From the NCBI GenBank assembly GCA_007922225.1, contig ML679962.1, positions 38,641,863 to 38,705,862 on the forward strand: a stretch of 64,000 bases of DNA, in the 5' to 3' direction. Origin of the DNA: Emydura subglobosa. Lineage: Eukaryota > Chordata > Testudines > Chelidae. Below are positions 1 through 12,200 of the stretch, piece after piece. Position 1 is the stretch's first letter; every line of letters begins with the position of its first letter. The notes under the pieces are model-generated. The model made no database searches and was not told the DNA's origin. It saw only the letters and a program-made list of their open reading frames with translations. The translations under genes were made by a program, and so were the position numbers.

Positions 1-559
1 GCTGACCACATGAAAAGCACATAGTAGATTTCCCTGCCAGCTGTAATGAGAGCCATGTGTACGTTACAGTCCCTACCTGCAAGGCACTGCAGCTGACTGA
101 CCAGAAACTGTTACCTATGAAACACTGAAGTGCCATCCTTACCAGGGTCATTGCACCTGTAAATCGGAGATCCAACAACTCCCCCGCGAGGTAAAGGAAA
201 AGCTCAATGTAAGTTATGCCTAGTTATTCTTCTGCTTCATTATTATTAGAACAGTGTGAACATTTGGTTTGCTACACACCACTCTCCTCCAGGAGGTGCT
301 GTGCAGCTGGAGAGAAAAAGATGATTAAAATACAATGAAAAAACCAATACTTGGAACTTTGAAAAGATGAAACACGGACAGGTGGGAATATCACCACAGG
401 AGAAGGAGAGGGAATGGGAGAGACACAGGAGGGGAATCAACACAAGGCCACAGTGTCACTCAAACACCTTTCCATTCAATCCAAGACACTTGGGATTTTT
501 AAAACTGGGAGAGCAAGAGCCTGGCACAGATGCCAAAAGAGGGGTGAATCTCACAATAC
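1..559. other. Unassigned flank, no gene seen
   Basis: Mixed-composition DNA with only short open frames on both strands. I recognise no exon, repeat terminus or RNA gene. Confidence 0.4.
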
Positions 560-589
560 AGGGCCCTCCGCAAAGGCACAGCCACTCTG

Positions 590-780
590 CAGACCTATTA
601 GCCAGATGGACAGGGATTGCGGTTTGCCAGAAGCTGGGGATGGGCACCAGGGCATGGATAACCTGATGATCGCCTGTTCTGGTCATTCTCATTGGAAGTG
701 CCTGCATTGGCCCCCGTCAGAAGACAGGACGCTGGGCTAGATGGACCATTGGTCTGACCCAGTATGGCCGTTCTTATGTG
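590..780 (+). mobile_element. CR1-superfamily LINE, 3' tail
   Basis: The block ends with the phrase 'ggtctgacccagtatggc' followed by 'cgttcttatg', the 3' untranslated tail of a CR1-type LINE common in turtles and crocodilians. Upstream, 'gatggacagggattgcgg' fits the same tail family. Only the tail is present, as expected for severe 5' truncation during target-primed reverse transcription, so no coding region survives. The 5' limit is approximate and could lie nearer 560. Confidence 0.85.
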
Positions 781-858
781 CCAATGAGATGGTCTTGAAC
801 ATAGCCAACACCACGCCCACAAAACCATAGATACTTAGAGTTCCTTACTCTAAGTAAG

Positions 859-1076
859 GGGACTTGTCTACATGCAGACTTTGTGCGTGGCAAGCCAAGA
901 TGGGGATGTGCCGGGCATGGTGTCAGTGTCCTCCCCGCATTGGAAGTTCCACAGTACACTTCTACATACCCCCGTTTCCAACGGGTCCACACGGCCAGTG
1001 AGCACCTGGCCAGCTGGCACAGCCTGCACGCTCACATCCTGGCTTGCTGCACACTAAATTGCCACATAGACAAGCC
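859..1076. mobile_element. Small TIR DNA transposon (MITE)
   Basis: The left end reads 'gacttgtctacatg' and the reverse complement of the right end reads 'aggcttgtctatgtgg', so the ends form imperfect terminal inverted repeats about 218 bp apart. The 'cttgtctacac'-type terminus recurs on other short elements in this window. No transposase frame is inside. I could not find a clean target duplication, so the superfamily (hAT or Harbinger) is open. Confidence 0.55.
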
Positions 1077-1299
1077 TGTACAGGGCAGATTATGCCTCCC
1101 CTACTCATGTTCTTGCCCCTTCAGTAATCCCCTTGTTCCATACCGGACTATATGCAGAGTAAGATTCTACTCAGGTTGCAGAAGGGAGATAGAATCAGGC
1201 TCAGGGCCTTAAAATGGGAATTAAACACATTCATGCTGGAGGAAGACAAGCACTTAATGATGTCTGACTATGGGTAGCAGCTGTTTGTACTGCAGAAAC

Positions 1300-1395
1300 C
1301 GCCAGAGGTTCTCATGGGGGTCAGGGCCCCAGTGTGCCATGCCCAGCCCAGAGTAAGGACAGGCCCTGCCCAAAGAGTTTGCGTTCTTATTTAAG
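1300..1395 (-). mobile_element. tRNA-derived SINE, 3' portion
   Basis: The text 'gtcagggccccagtgtgcc' followed by 'ggccctgcccaaagag' is the reverse complement of the tail of an old amniote SINE, whose forward tail reads roughly 'ggggcagggactgtc...gcctagcacaatgggg'. Forward-strand relatives lie at 36065-36255 and 55640-55815. The A/B-box head is not recognisable here. Confidence 0.5.
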
Positions 1396-1399
1396 ATGC

Positions 1400-2640
1400 A
1401 TCAGGTAAGTGTAAGAAAAAACAAAGGGCGTTAGGAGGAAGAAGAGGGTGTAAATAATGGAAGCAAGTAGTTCTACAGACCCAGTCTAAGCAGAATTGGC
1501 AGGTTTCAGGTCAATTTTCTGGCAGTTTGGTTTTTTAAGATATAAACCAAACAAGCTATGCTAATGACTCTCTACAGACCACCTGCCTAGTAATTACCAG
1601 TTGGCAGCCGGGTAGAAGTGGCTTGTGGTTTTTATTGGTCACAAACGATAAACACACACAGACTGGGAAGTTTATCCCTGGAGTCCAGACAGACTAGTTT
1701 TATCTTGTTCTGTCTTGTACCATTGACGATGACATCATTTTAAGTTACCCCACCAGATTTGATGGGCTCAGCTATGTAACTGGAAGTAAAAACAAACAAG
1801 ACGACCCCATATCTTTCTGCTCTTAAATTCCCTATCCCTTAGGAGTGGGAACAAATGTCGCATGCACAACGGGGTCTACAGAAACTGCATTCAAAAGGCT
1901 TTGGCACCTGTATATTTCACTCCCACCTGTCTGTTTGTTACATCTTTTGACCATGCATGTGAAGGAGACAGGACAGACAGAGGATTACTACATGCCATAC
2001 CTGCTCTCCAGATGAGTTTCTCAATGGGTAAGGTACCACTCTGTTATTACAACGTCACCACTGTTTTTTACTTCTCCCACTGGTTTGCTCTAGTTTATTT
2101 AATGTGAGGTAAAAACTGCTGCAAGAATTTATGAATGGCCTCACCTGTACAGAATAACGGGGCAGAGATATTTGTTGGAAAGCTTTTTCCAATATACTAA
2201 TGACACAGACTTAGAAGAGAATATGCTTAAAGACTTACGTCATAAATATGGTCATTGTTTTCAGCTGAGACAGAAAATCCACCATTAAAAAAAAGACAAT
2301 GCATAATGGGCAAAATTCTTCTCCCTGTCCTAGGATCTTGTGGAAAACCTCTACAGAACTGAACAGGAAAGCAGACTATCCTCTATAAATTCATACAGAA
2401 TTACATAGGACAATTTAAAAAGCAAAGCTTGCTCCAAGGCTCCCATTGCCTTTTTATTTTGATAAGGGAACAGAGCATTACAGCAAAACCCTATCAGTGT
2501 CACCCCTACCACTTCTATCGGGCTTTTCCATAAGGGTGTGGAAAGCGCCAACAGCCAGCTGGGCAGATGCTGCAGGGTCACCGATGACTCATCCCCCTGA
2601 AACCACATTGCAGGCCCTTAGGTGGCTGCCCTCGAGCCTG
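1400..2640. other. Unassigned, no gene seen
   Basis: Moderate-GC sequence with scattered stops. The longest frame (1862-2107, plus) has no recognisable motif. I see no repeat terminus. Confidence 0.35.
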
Positions 2641-2654
2641 GGAAGAACTAGCCC

Positions 2655-3000
2655 CAGGCCCTAGGTTCTGGCAGGCCCTTCCTTCAGGGCCGGATTTTAT
2701 CAATTCAAATAAAAAATGCCTCAGGGTAACACAAAGCAAAGCCATTTCTCTGCCCAGCATACCAGGGCCCAGAGGCCTTTCGCTCCACGCCTCCTTGTCT
2801 GTGCCAGGGCCAGGCACGGCAGGCAGACAGGCAGGCAGCCAGCCAGCCAGCCAGCCTCCCTCCTGCGCCCCTGCTCAGCTGAGCTCTCGGTCTCCACCCT
2901 TTAAAGGGAGGACTCACCTGCCTTCTGCCCAGCTGGTTCTGATAGAGGGTCAGGGGGTGGCTGCCCTCTGGCCCTTAAAGCCACAAACCACCCTGTGACA
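2655..3000 (-). repeat. 3' LTR of the Gmr1-like element
   Basis: On the minus strand it begins 'TGTCACAGGG' at 3000, just downstream of a G-rich polypurine tract. It contains a short tandem run of GGCA/CCAG units near 2818-2862 that the other LTR lacks, so the two LTRs have diverged by repeat expansion as well as point changes. The low-coordinate end is uncertain. Confidence 0.6.
2818..2862. repeat. GGCA/CCAG tetranucleotide microsatellite
   Basis: Consecutive 'ggcaggca' then 'gccagccagcc' units within the LTR. Confidence 0.85.
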
Positions 3001-3228
3001 CACGTCCCCCCCAGAACCTAGACCAGCCCTTGGGCAAGTTCTACAGTCTGTTCCCTCACCAGAGCACAGGCTTCGCTCTTGTAGGGCAGTCACCTCGCCC
3101 TCCAGGGTCTCCAGCCTCTCACCCTTCTCTACCACGCACGCCTCTGTCGGTAGGAGGCTTTCATTGCAAAGCTCCAGCATCTCGTCCTCCAGCATCAAGT
3201 GCTGCTGCTCACCATTTGCTTCCTTCAC
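2950..3228 (-). pseudogene. Coiled-coil-like frame of the LTR element
   Basis: This 92-residue open frame contains a charged stretch (LEDEMLELCNE, then EKGERLETLEGEVTALQERS) with leucines and acidic residues spaced like a coiled coil over about residues 10-55. It lies next to the polypurine tract and reads into the 3' LTR. In-frame sequence above the ATG (QAIMQEQELSRGEGSKW) continues the same character, so the original frame was probably longer and this ATG is internal. I recall similar text in turtle multicopy sequence but cannot name a family. It could be a second ORF of the element or the remnant of its 3' coding region. It is not a host gene, because its end overlaps the LTR. Confidence 0.5.
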
Positions 3229-3827
3229 CCCGGCTCAGCTCCTGTTCCTGCATTATGGCCTGGGCCAAGACCTCAGCCCTTGGGCAGCGCTCTGCGCCTG
3301 TGGTCTAGCCTGGCAGCCTCAGCTCTCTGCCTTTTCTCCGCAGTCCCAGAAACCCCCGCCCCCAGAGGAGGCTCTGTCCCAGCGGGGCCTGCTGCGTAGC
3401 TATTGGGGCTGCTGCCCTGAACATCACCTCTGTAGGGGTGTGGTTCTTTGGGTCCAATCCCCCCTGCACAGCTCTGGGCTGGACAGAACTCCTCATCCCC
3501 CAGCCTCACTTCTGTTAACAGACTACACACATCTCTCCCCGGGGCCCGCACCACTTCATTGGCGGGGCCCCATGTTTCTCAGGGCCATTGCCCACTTCCA
3601 TGAGGTCCCTCGAATACGTATCCCTCCATCCCAAGGCTCACCTTGGAGCAGCCGTCTGTGGTGATCTGACACCCCTCACATAGTGCTGAGGGGACAAGGC
3701 TTTGGAGGGAGTCCAATCCTCCCCCCTTGGCTGAAAGAGGATCCCACTCTGCCGCACTCCATTAACAGGGGTCTTCCCTTGGTGGCGGGACTTACTGGGG
3801 GGCTGGTAACCCTTCTGAAACGCTGGG

Positions 3828-4400
3828 TCAAGGGGACAGAGTCCTGGTCGACCTAAAGACTTTCCACCGACATCCCGTCAGGGCACCTCCTCTTCTCACC
3901 TTTCTCCATGGGACACTCCTGGTTTGGCATGCGCCACTCAGCTCAGCTCTCTGCAGCAGCTCACCCACAGACAACGACCGCCTTGCCGAGCGCTGGGCTC
4001 CTGGGCTCCTCCACCAGGTCCAGGATTCTCTCCGGACACAACCAACGGCTAGAGAGAGCCAGCCACCACTGGGCCACTCCACGCAGGCGTGCTCCCCGTG
4101 GAAACGGCTCGACGTGCAGCTGGGGAGGGTGCACCTCCAGAGTCTGTCCCCACTGGCCTAAAATGGCTGCTTTTACCTCAGAGTCTGAGCCAGACGGCTC
4201 GTTGCACAAGGCCATCCCGGCCGCCCAAGTCAACTCCTCCCAGCCAGCCGCACTGGCCCCTCACACTGAGGTGGGGAAAAGACCTCAGGGCCATCTTCTG
4301 GGCCCAGCTTCACGGACACCAGCTCAGGCCCAGCGAGACTCCCTGGGACCCTTTGCTTCGCAGACTGCTCCACTTGCTCCTGCCACTGCTGGGGAGCAGC
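3828..4400 (-). pseudogene. Decayed gag, Gmr1-like Ty3/gypsy (SCAN-related)
   Basis: Read on the minus strand in shifting frames. First comes VSVKLGPEDGPEVF (about 4320-4265), matching the 'K-GPEDDPEAF' opening of Gmr1-like capsid. Then KAAILGQWGQT, VEPFPRGARLRGVAQWWL and SSRWLCPERILDLV (about 4175-4000), matching the capsid helices from which the vertebrate SCAN domain (RWLRPE...ILELLVLEQF) is thought to derive. At least two frameshifts break the frame, including one after ILDLV. No CCHC zinc knuckle is visible downstream. In the family this protein forms the particle shell and packages element RNA. Here it cannot be made intact. Confidence 0.65.
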
Positions 4401-4719
4401 GAACGGTGCTTCCCGCTGCTCTGCGGGTCCCCAAGAGTTGGGGGGGGCTGAGACCTAGCTGTGCTCTTCTTGTCGCTGCTGCACCCCCACCAACAGCACA
4501 GGATGTCCTCCGGCCCCTCGGGGTGGGGGAGGGCACCAGCCCAGCCCAGCCCAGCCCTGCCCTGCCTACTGCCACTTCTGCCCCAGGCTTTGCAGGAACT
4601 GTTTTTCCTCCTCCGCTGCCCACCCCTTCTGCTGCCTCTGTCCTGTTCCGGGGCCGACTGCCTGTCGGCTTTCTGGGCTCCATGGCGGCTGCTGGCCTGT
4701 CCTCCAGCCCAGGCAGGCT

Positions 4720-4999
4720 CCTGCACACCCACGTCTCTCTCAGGCCCTTCTCCCTTGAGGCACAATTTATTAATTCAAACAAAACACTCAGCGTGACCCG
4801 ACCCAACCCAAACCAAAGTCCTTCCCCTGCCCAGCACTGGCTGCAGGGCCCAGAGGCCTTTCCTCCGTACCCCCTTGTCTGCTGCAGGCCAGTTAGAGCA
4901 GCCAGCCTCCCTCCGGCCCTCAGAGGGATCACCGGCCCAGCTGGGTCCACTAATTGCACAGCCACTCTGGCTCTTAAAGGGGCAGGGCACCGTGTCACA
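4720..4999 (-). repeat. 5' LTR of the Gmr1-like element
   Basis: On the minus strand it starts 'TGTGACACGG' at 4999. It shares the A-rich segment and several 15-20 bp blocks with the copy at 2655-3000. The junction to internal DNA, where a primer-binding site should lie, is not fixed. A long plus-strand open frame (3908-5113) running across this LTR and the gag is antisense and not a gene. Confidence 0.6.
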
Positions 5000-5000
5000 G

Positions 5001-6150
5001 GCAGCCTCTTGCATCAGCACGCTGCAGTAGCCCTGCTCGGCAGGGGAGCAGCAGCAGATCCACCAAGCCCACCCCACAAACCCAGCTGCCCAGTGCCACA
5101 TGGCGTGCCCTAGAAGGCTGGGCTCTGTGGTGCACAGGAGGTCCCCACATCTCCTCTGCAGGTTCCCCATCTCTGGCCATCCCCACTCCCTGCATATTAG
5201 CCCTCTGTGTTTGAGGGCGCCCAGCCGTTGGGGTCGGAGGAGCAGGATTGACCCCGATGCATCAGACGGCAGACTTCCCAGACGGCACCTTCTACAACCC
5301 CCCAGCCAAACACACTCCAGTTCTAGTGCTGCCCAGGGGAGCGTGAGCCAGCTCATTACCCGGGTGACTCTAATTCCACAGAGTCGGGAGTGTCTCCAAA
5401 CCCGCTCACCCCAGTAACTTTACTGTGACGGGGCTTTATTACAGAGAGAGACGAGTTACTCTCGGGTTCCGTCTGGGACGCTATGAAGACTGACCTGTCC
5501 CAGCCGCCTACATCAACATCATCAACATGCCTCGAAGAGCCAGGGCTGGATGCCCAGCTGGCACAAAGAGGCGCTAAGTGCAACTGCAGCTCCTCAGAGG
5601 AGCACTGCCAATTTGCGTCAGCTGAGGATCTAGCCCAGCGCCTCTGAAGGAACAGACAGGAAAGGCTGGAAGCAACAGCCATGGCCAGTTTTGGCTCTGC
5701 ATATTGCACAGCAGCACACCACTCTTGCTGCTATACAAAGCAGAGATGGACTCACACTCGTACAACCAATGCAGCAGCTCCCCCAGACTTCAGAGACATT
5801 CAGCTGAACTTTACCCATGAGGACTACAAAGGAAAAAATTGGGGGTGGGCTACGTGGCATAAATAAATAGAGAGACTGTGCTCATGAACAAACTCCATGC
5901 TAAACAGCCCTCTGGCCACTGCTGGGAGCCTCTCCCCACCCGCAGGCGGGCAGACGTTACACCTGGGAAACGGAACGGGGTCAAGTCACATCCAGTTAAA
6001 GCTTCTGGTCACAACCTTCAAAGATCTATTTAATTCCACCCTCCCTCCTAACGCTCCATTGTCAAACTCCCCCTCCTGCTCCCCACCAGCTCCGCAGGCA
6101 CACTCCCACACACGCAAGTGTTCAGTGATTGTGCATTCACTGGAACATTC
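5001..6150. other. Unassigned GC-rich to mixed flank
   Basis: C-rich at first, with no recognisable domain in any frame. A 'gggctttattacag' segment near 5432 could be a retroelement end but is not enough to call. Confidence 0.3.
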
Positions 6151-6246
6151 AGGGCCTGGTTTTGGTCTCATTTACACAGGGGCGAATCAAGCTTCACACT
6201 ACAGAACTCAATGGAGTCGCACCAATATGAGATCAGGACCTGGCCT
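6151..6246. mobile_element. Palindromic MITE-like repeat
   Basis: The left half reads 'agggcctggttttggtctca' and the reverse complement of the right half reads 'aggccaggtcctgatctcat', giving imperfect inverted halves over about 96 bp. The middle contains 'actcaatggagtcgc', typical of an old palindromic amniote repeat. No coding content. Confidence 0.5.
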
Positions 6247-9200
6247 TTACCATGTAAACAAAAATACAGGACTCCATTAGTAGCCATCTGTTCTATGCAC
6301 ATTTAAAAACACGAGTGCAAATTCCATGGACCAGGCCCTCAGCATCATTCCAGGGATCAGCTGAGATCCCCTGACTGCCCCCAGCCGACAGATGCACAAT
6401 GTCCATATTTCACGCAGAAAGGATTTTTCTAACGCACAATACAAAGCACAGCACACCATTACCGGGCGCTCGTTTGCAGCAACACCTTGTAAGAGCACCA
6501 TTTCCCCTGGGAACACCTTCCCTGCTGTGACTTGTCCACTTGGGATCAGCAACAGAGCCGCCGCATAACAGCACCATTTGTGATGTTGTGACATCACATC
6601 CAGGGGTAGAGAGGTGGGCACGTAGGGGTGTTGCCCTCTGCCCCCCACTGCATCTTTCCATTCCCCTCCTAGCCCTGGCCCCTCAGCGCAGCTCCAGGGC
6701 ACACAGTCCCGGCCACTTGCCCTGCCTGATCCTGCCTGGGATCAGGGTAGCAGCGGAGGCCCAGCTGGAAGGTTTCCTCCTCCCTTCCTCAGCGTCTGGC
6801 TTGCAGGCGGAAGGTCGGGGTTGCTATTTTGCAGTGGGGAATATCAGGGATCCCCGGCACTGACCTGTCCGCTCAGTTGCCAGCAGCGGGGTGTGGGTGT
6901 GCTGTTTGCAGTGAGGGGTCAGGAGACCTCCCTGCCCAGGGCAATAACCTGGATCCTCCCTCCCTCCCGTCCCCACCATCCATGCTAGGAACCAGCCCCC
7001 GCCCCCATTGCAGGCTGTGCATGGTGCCCTCCCCGGCCATCCCTCCATCCCTCGCCAGGGTGGGACGTGACGCTGTCAGCGGGAGCATCCTCAGCCTGTC
7101 CCCGGCAGCTGACTGGGGGCTCCCTGCAAAACCGCAGCGTCCCCTGCTCCATTCCCCCCACACTTGGGGTTCGCCCACCCCCAGCTCCGCCCCCTCACCG
7201 TGTGGCTGCCCCACCCCTTCCAAAACACTCAACTTTTCCCACGCCGTTGCTCAGCCGACACTCCCCATAACTGCAACAGCCACTGCAGAGCAACGTAGCA
7301 GAAGGGCCTGTTACTGTGTTGCTGCTAAGGGGCGCCTACTGTCCGTGTTACAACATTGTTATATGTGGTAGCAGCACCATAACTTAAATGCTTTGTTGAA
7401 CTGGGACCACAGTAACTTGTGCCACTCCAAACTCTAGGGAAATGTTGTGTCAATACAGGGTGAGTGAACCACTTAGGAACTGAAACCTATTTGCCATAAT
7501 AAGCTTCAGGCTGTGTGAGCCTGAATGATTCTTTTGGTCTGAATCAAGACATATTTTCTGAGTGTCTCAGAAAGATGAATGAAAACAGCTGTCCTAGCTT
7601 ACCGTAGTTAAAGGGACAGGCCGCCAGTTAATAACAATGGGCAGCGCTATGCTACATTGGTAAATACTAACGCCTCACAGATGCTTTGGAAAAGGCCTCC
7701 AGCCTGGGTGCCTGAGAGCTCCAGCCTGTGCTTGTGGCCGGGAAGATCCAGAACGCCCTGTCTGCAGCCACGCTATCAGCGAGTGCCACGAGACGCGCTG
7801 CCACGGCTTGCACAACTCACGCAGAACCAGAGACGGTTTGACCAGGTTTATTCCCATTCTCCCCCTCACTGAAAGGGGATTGCACGTCACTAACCCAGGC
7901 ACATTGGGGCGCTCCACAAAACTCCCTAAACAGTTCTGGTTTCCGAATAGCAGCAATGTCTCCACTGCAGTATGGAGAATTCCTGCCAAGCGCAGTGAGG
8001 ACATTAGGACGGCAGGGCCCTCAGCGCTCGCATGTGGGCATGCATGGAGGCAGCGTGGGCTGAATGGCCAGGCTAACTCCAAGCAACCCCAGCTCCCTGA
8101 CACACCTTCAGGTCAGAGCTCCCAGGGCAGCAGGGCATGCACCTGTGTCTATTCAGCACTCCCCCGGGAGGGATCTGAAGTCTGGGATCTGATCTGAAGC
8201 AGTCACACCTGATAGTGGAGAACCGTATTTGGGAGGTTCATTTTCCGAGCAGCGTTATCCACAGACCTGCTGATTTGTGCTCTAAGCGGGCAGGGAAGAC
8301 ATCTGCATCCTCCCCCAATCTAAGCAAACGGCCCAGAACAGGCCCAGTGACTAGTTCACAGACAGAAGGTGGCATTTGCGAGAACTCCATGAACAAAGAG
8401 CCGGGGTTAGAGCTCTGCTTGTAACAATCCACTCCTTTTACACACCCGATTGCAGCCCCAGCTAAGGACCATTCTGAGCGCATCAGGGAGCAGTGTGCTG
8501 TCTCCTGCCCCCCACAGTAAGGCCGGGGTGATTAGACTGCTTGTCTCTCACACCCCAGACACCCTGACTCCCTTGGCCAAGGATTCCTGCCTCTCTTCCC
8601 ATTTTTACTTCCTCGCTTCTCCCCACCCCCACCCCAAAGACACCAAGAGCCCTTTGCTTTCCTGAGCCCCCAAAGCCTGCAGTGAGCATCCAAACACCCC
8701 TCCCCAGAAAGCCAGCGCCCTCTCACTGACTGCTCACTGGCTCTGCCTCCCGACATGTAGTCGTGCCGGCTCCTTCCCAGCCCAGACTCCTGATCTGAGC
8801 CACTTCTCTTTGTACGTGAGGTCAGGAAACGGCAGCAGGGCCACCGGCTGAGGAGGGAAATGCTTCTCGCAGAGAGAGAGTTGCTCCAACCTAGACCCTG
8901 AACTAGCACCTTCCTCCAGGAGCCTAAAACCCTTCCACCTTCCTGACACAGCACCCCACAGCAGAACTAGCCTGTTCCCAGGTAGGCCAACAGCCCAATA
9001 TAACATCCCTTGCCTAGTCTCACAACAGGGTACAGAGCAGCACCCACTCGCAGGGATGGTGCAATGTGCACTGAAGTATCCCCCATGTATGTAAATACAC
9101 ACACCACCGCCCTGTACCAGCCCACATATGTCTTACAGCAGAGAACAAACAGCACAGAACGGAAGACAACGCCATTTTCTGGAGCAGCTCTTTGACGTCA

Positions 9201-12200
9201 TGCAATAGCTTCCTAAGCCCAGTTGGACTTCTAATCAGCCATCCATCTTCACTCAGGCCCCGCAGCACTGGGTGGCAATGTACTAACCCTGCCTTACCAT
9301 GGCCATGGGAATGTCAGCAACAAAAGCACCAAGACGTTCATTCCAAGGAGAAGCATCTAGAATTTTCTCTTTCCTCCAACAGAGCCTCTGTCCTTCAAAG
9401 GTCCACAACTGCACACTCAGATGTTTATTTTTGTAAACCAAGCTGAACAATGAGAAATCCCTATTGCTTTCTCTAGACATTGTATTCCAGCACCATATTG
9501 CAGTGCTGAGCAACTGGGCCCCTAGGCCAGGGAGATGAACTCCCTTAATATGTCATAACCACGAGAAAGCCATCCCAACGCTACCCATTAGTCAGAAGCA
9601 TTCTTTGCCATTTCAGATGCTGTCAGAGAGCAGACGCAGATCTGAGTCATCCAGTCTGAGATGACTGCCAAAGAGTGCCATGGGAAACGCTGAACTCTGT
9701 GCTATTTGCAAACTGGCAGATACTCCAGTTTTCTGCCAATTCAGATAATTATTAAAAAAGCTTGGCACATTTCACCATTTTCCAGCCCAGAAATCTGTCT
9801 GCTGTTGTCCTTCCTCTCAGACTGCTTGCTTAGGCAGGCCCACCACACACATGCTGAATTACGTTGCGTTTTTCTGCTGTAGTTGTAATGCATCGTATTA
9901 CTCTAGATTCATACAGAGGGGCACCTCTGTTAGCACTGCAATGATTAGCCAGCCAAAGAGCCCCAAGCAGTCATTCCCACCTGAGATGATGGGCCTGGAA
10001 AACGTGGATCTCCTTCAGCGAGCAGCCCGAGCATGCGGCAGGGCATGGAAGCTTGCAGAAGCTGCATGTAAATTCTCCCCTTCATTTCTTATGGCTGGTT
10101 ATCACACTTGCAGGGTCAAAGTGGTCAAGAAGCTACACTTTGGAAGAAGCACACCCAAGTCAATCAAAACGGCTTGTGTTTCTGTCCAGCAGAGCAAATG
10201 CTTTTCCTCTAATGAGCTTGATTATTATCCTCCAGCAGTTGTTTCAACAAAAGATATAGCCTTCCACGGCAAGAAATGTGAAGCTGCCATCATCAGCATT
10301 TACCACTGGTGACATTGTCTCACCAGCCAGACCCATGGGATGAAGACAGCTGGGAGACTAAGGGGCAGCTTGTGACTATCTCTGGGGCAAATCTGTCTTA
10401 TTGCTATTAATTAACTTGGGGGGCAGGGCAAAAAAGAGCAATTTTCTGTGCTGGGAATGTGCTATCAAATTCAGTAGGACTCTGGGCTGGCTGGCTGTGT
10501 TTGAAATCTAGGCATAGGTGCTGATTGTCTGGGTTAGGCTGCCCTTCGGCCAAGGTGGGTTAGTGTGTGAATTCAAGCAGGGCTCTTTGATGTGAAAGCA
10601 GTCGGACAGACCCACAGCATCCTAGAAACACATGACAAGTCTCAATTATACTGAAGGAGGGTGGGACAGCAAGGCGGCCCCCAGACGCCAGGAGAAGGCT
10701 TTGAATTGAGGGAGGGCTTGAGAGCCAATCAGCTGCCTGAATCCCTCCAGCTCACCCCAGCTGGCCACTAGGAGGTAGAGACCTCTCCCTCGGAAACACA
10801 CCTATGTGTGCCTTGATGCACCAGGAGGGCTCAGCTCCAGCATAGCTGGGCATAAACTGTCCCCTTGTCTCTATGTCCCTGGAGCGGTGTGTCCCAACCA
10901 AACCTGCCCCTTGCTGAGCTGGGGAGGGGCGTTATTACAGCATTCATTTTTAGCGTTATATCTTATGTCTTCTTCCATATTTCCAGCTGTATTTTGGATG
11001 TGCTATTACAGATCTTATATCCCTGTTGAAGCTGACACTCACAGAGGGGAGCTCCCCCAAAGCATAGGAAGTTCCTGTGATTTCACCAGAACGCTCTGCA
11101 AACAGCTTTCTGCCCTGCAGAGCTGTATATTCACTGTGGGGGTGAATACGTTTTCTAAGACCTTCTTGTCAAATTTTTGCTTTAGTCAGAGCTTTATTGA
11201 TTTTAACCTAAAGTCAAAAAACTTGGCTGTACACAACCTACCGATCACCCTTCCTTTCCCATTTGTAACGTGCTCTTTGGTTCAATTGCACTGATACTTG
11301 GAGTGGTTCCTTCTTTCCAAATAAAATAGTAACATCAACCACCCATTTTATTCACATCACTAAATAGTCTGTACGGCGACACCAGCAGCAGATTTGTCAT
11401 CTATAGCACACTAGTGTTATCTGCAGCAGTTTTAGATTCGGTAACCAGATTGTATAAGATGCAGAGGGAAAAAACATGGCAATGTCTAGCAAGTATGGCA
11501 TAAAGGCTGTACCAGCTTGTGTTTGGGGTGACCACAACAGTCATTTTGCAGGTCTCGCAAACTTATGTCAATGAAACTTTTATCTTATCCCATCTCAGGA
11601 AGTATTCTCCCTGTGAGATGTTTTTAACCCTCCCCCTGCGCATAAAACAGTTTTAGGAACATTTTGGAGAGTGCAAATATTGCCTGTCCAGTAGCTCTAT
11701 TTAGTGCTGGGGGGGGGAGAGGTGGGGGATTGTAGGGGGCTCGGGTGAAATTTTACACCTGCTGAGGAGGAAGGAGGAAATATGTTCAGGCTGTTTTGAA
11801 AATGGCAGCTGTTCGAAGCTGTTCAATGGTTTGGAATGTAGAATGAAACCCACAGACTGAGTGCAGATGAGGGGGGAGAAGGTGCATGATAAATGCAGTT
11901 TATTCAGAGGCTCTGTGATTTGTCGCATGGCTACATCTCTACATATCTGCTATACGGAGCTGTACGAATAACGAATGTTTGGTTCACTGGCCATTCAGGA
12001 AAAACAGAATCCTTTCCCCTCTCAGACTAGATGATGATCCCCCAACCAACCAGTTTTATTGAAGTTTAACTACACTGCCACTCCCTCTTCTTCCCCCCCC
12101 CCCCCCCCACACACACTTTGATAATAGCGGCCAATGATATTAACATTAAGCCACTGTCCTGGGGAAGAGCGATTACTGAAAAACAACATGGCAACATAAT

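Larger units (their letters stand above)
2655..4999 (-). mobile_element. Gmr1-like Ty3/gypsy LTR element, gag only
   Basis: Two related blocks (about 2655-3000 and 4720-4999) lie in the same orientation and share the 'ttatYaattcaaa' A-rich segment, 'gggcccagaggcctttc', 'cccttgtctg', 'gcagccagcctccctcc' and a 'ttaaag...tgtgaca'-like end. On the minus strand they start 'TGTCACAGGG' and 'TGTGACACGG'. A run of seven purines (plus-strand C tract at 3006-3012) sits 5 bp inside the left copy, where a polypurine tract belongs. Between the copies is a decayed gag (about 4400-3828) and a coiled-coil-like frame (3228-2950). Only about 1.7 kb of internal DNA exists, too little for protease, reverse transcriptase, RNase H and integrase. 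It is either a non-autonomous derivative or an internally deleted copy. The outer LTR limits on the low-coordinate side of each copy are not fixed. Confidence 0.7.

Noticed and set aside
3908..5113. Plus-strand 401-codon open frame
   Set aside because: It runs antisense through the LTR and gag of a minus-strand retroelement in GC-rich DNA. Proline- and serine-rich composition and overlapping long frames on the other strand mark it as a shadow frame.
6600..7250. GC-rich stretch as a promoter or CpG island
   Set aside because: It is C-rich rather than CpG-rich by eye, with no adjacent exon or TATA/initiator arrangement.
12095..12117. C run followed by CA repeats as a regulatory site
   Set aside because: Simple-sequence tract. 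Nothing beyond composition supports a function.
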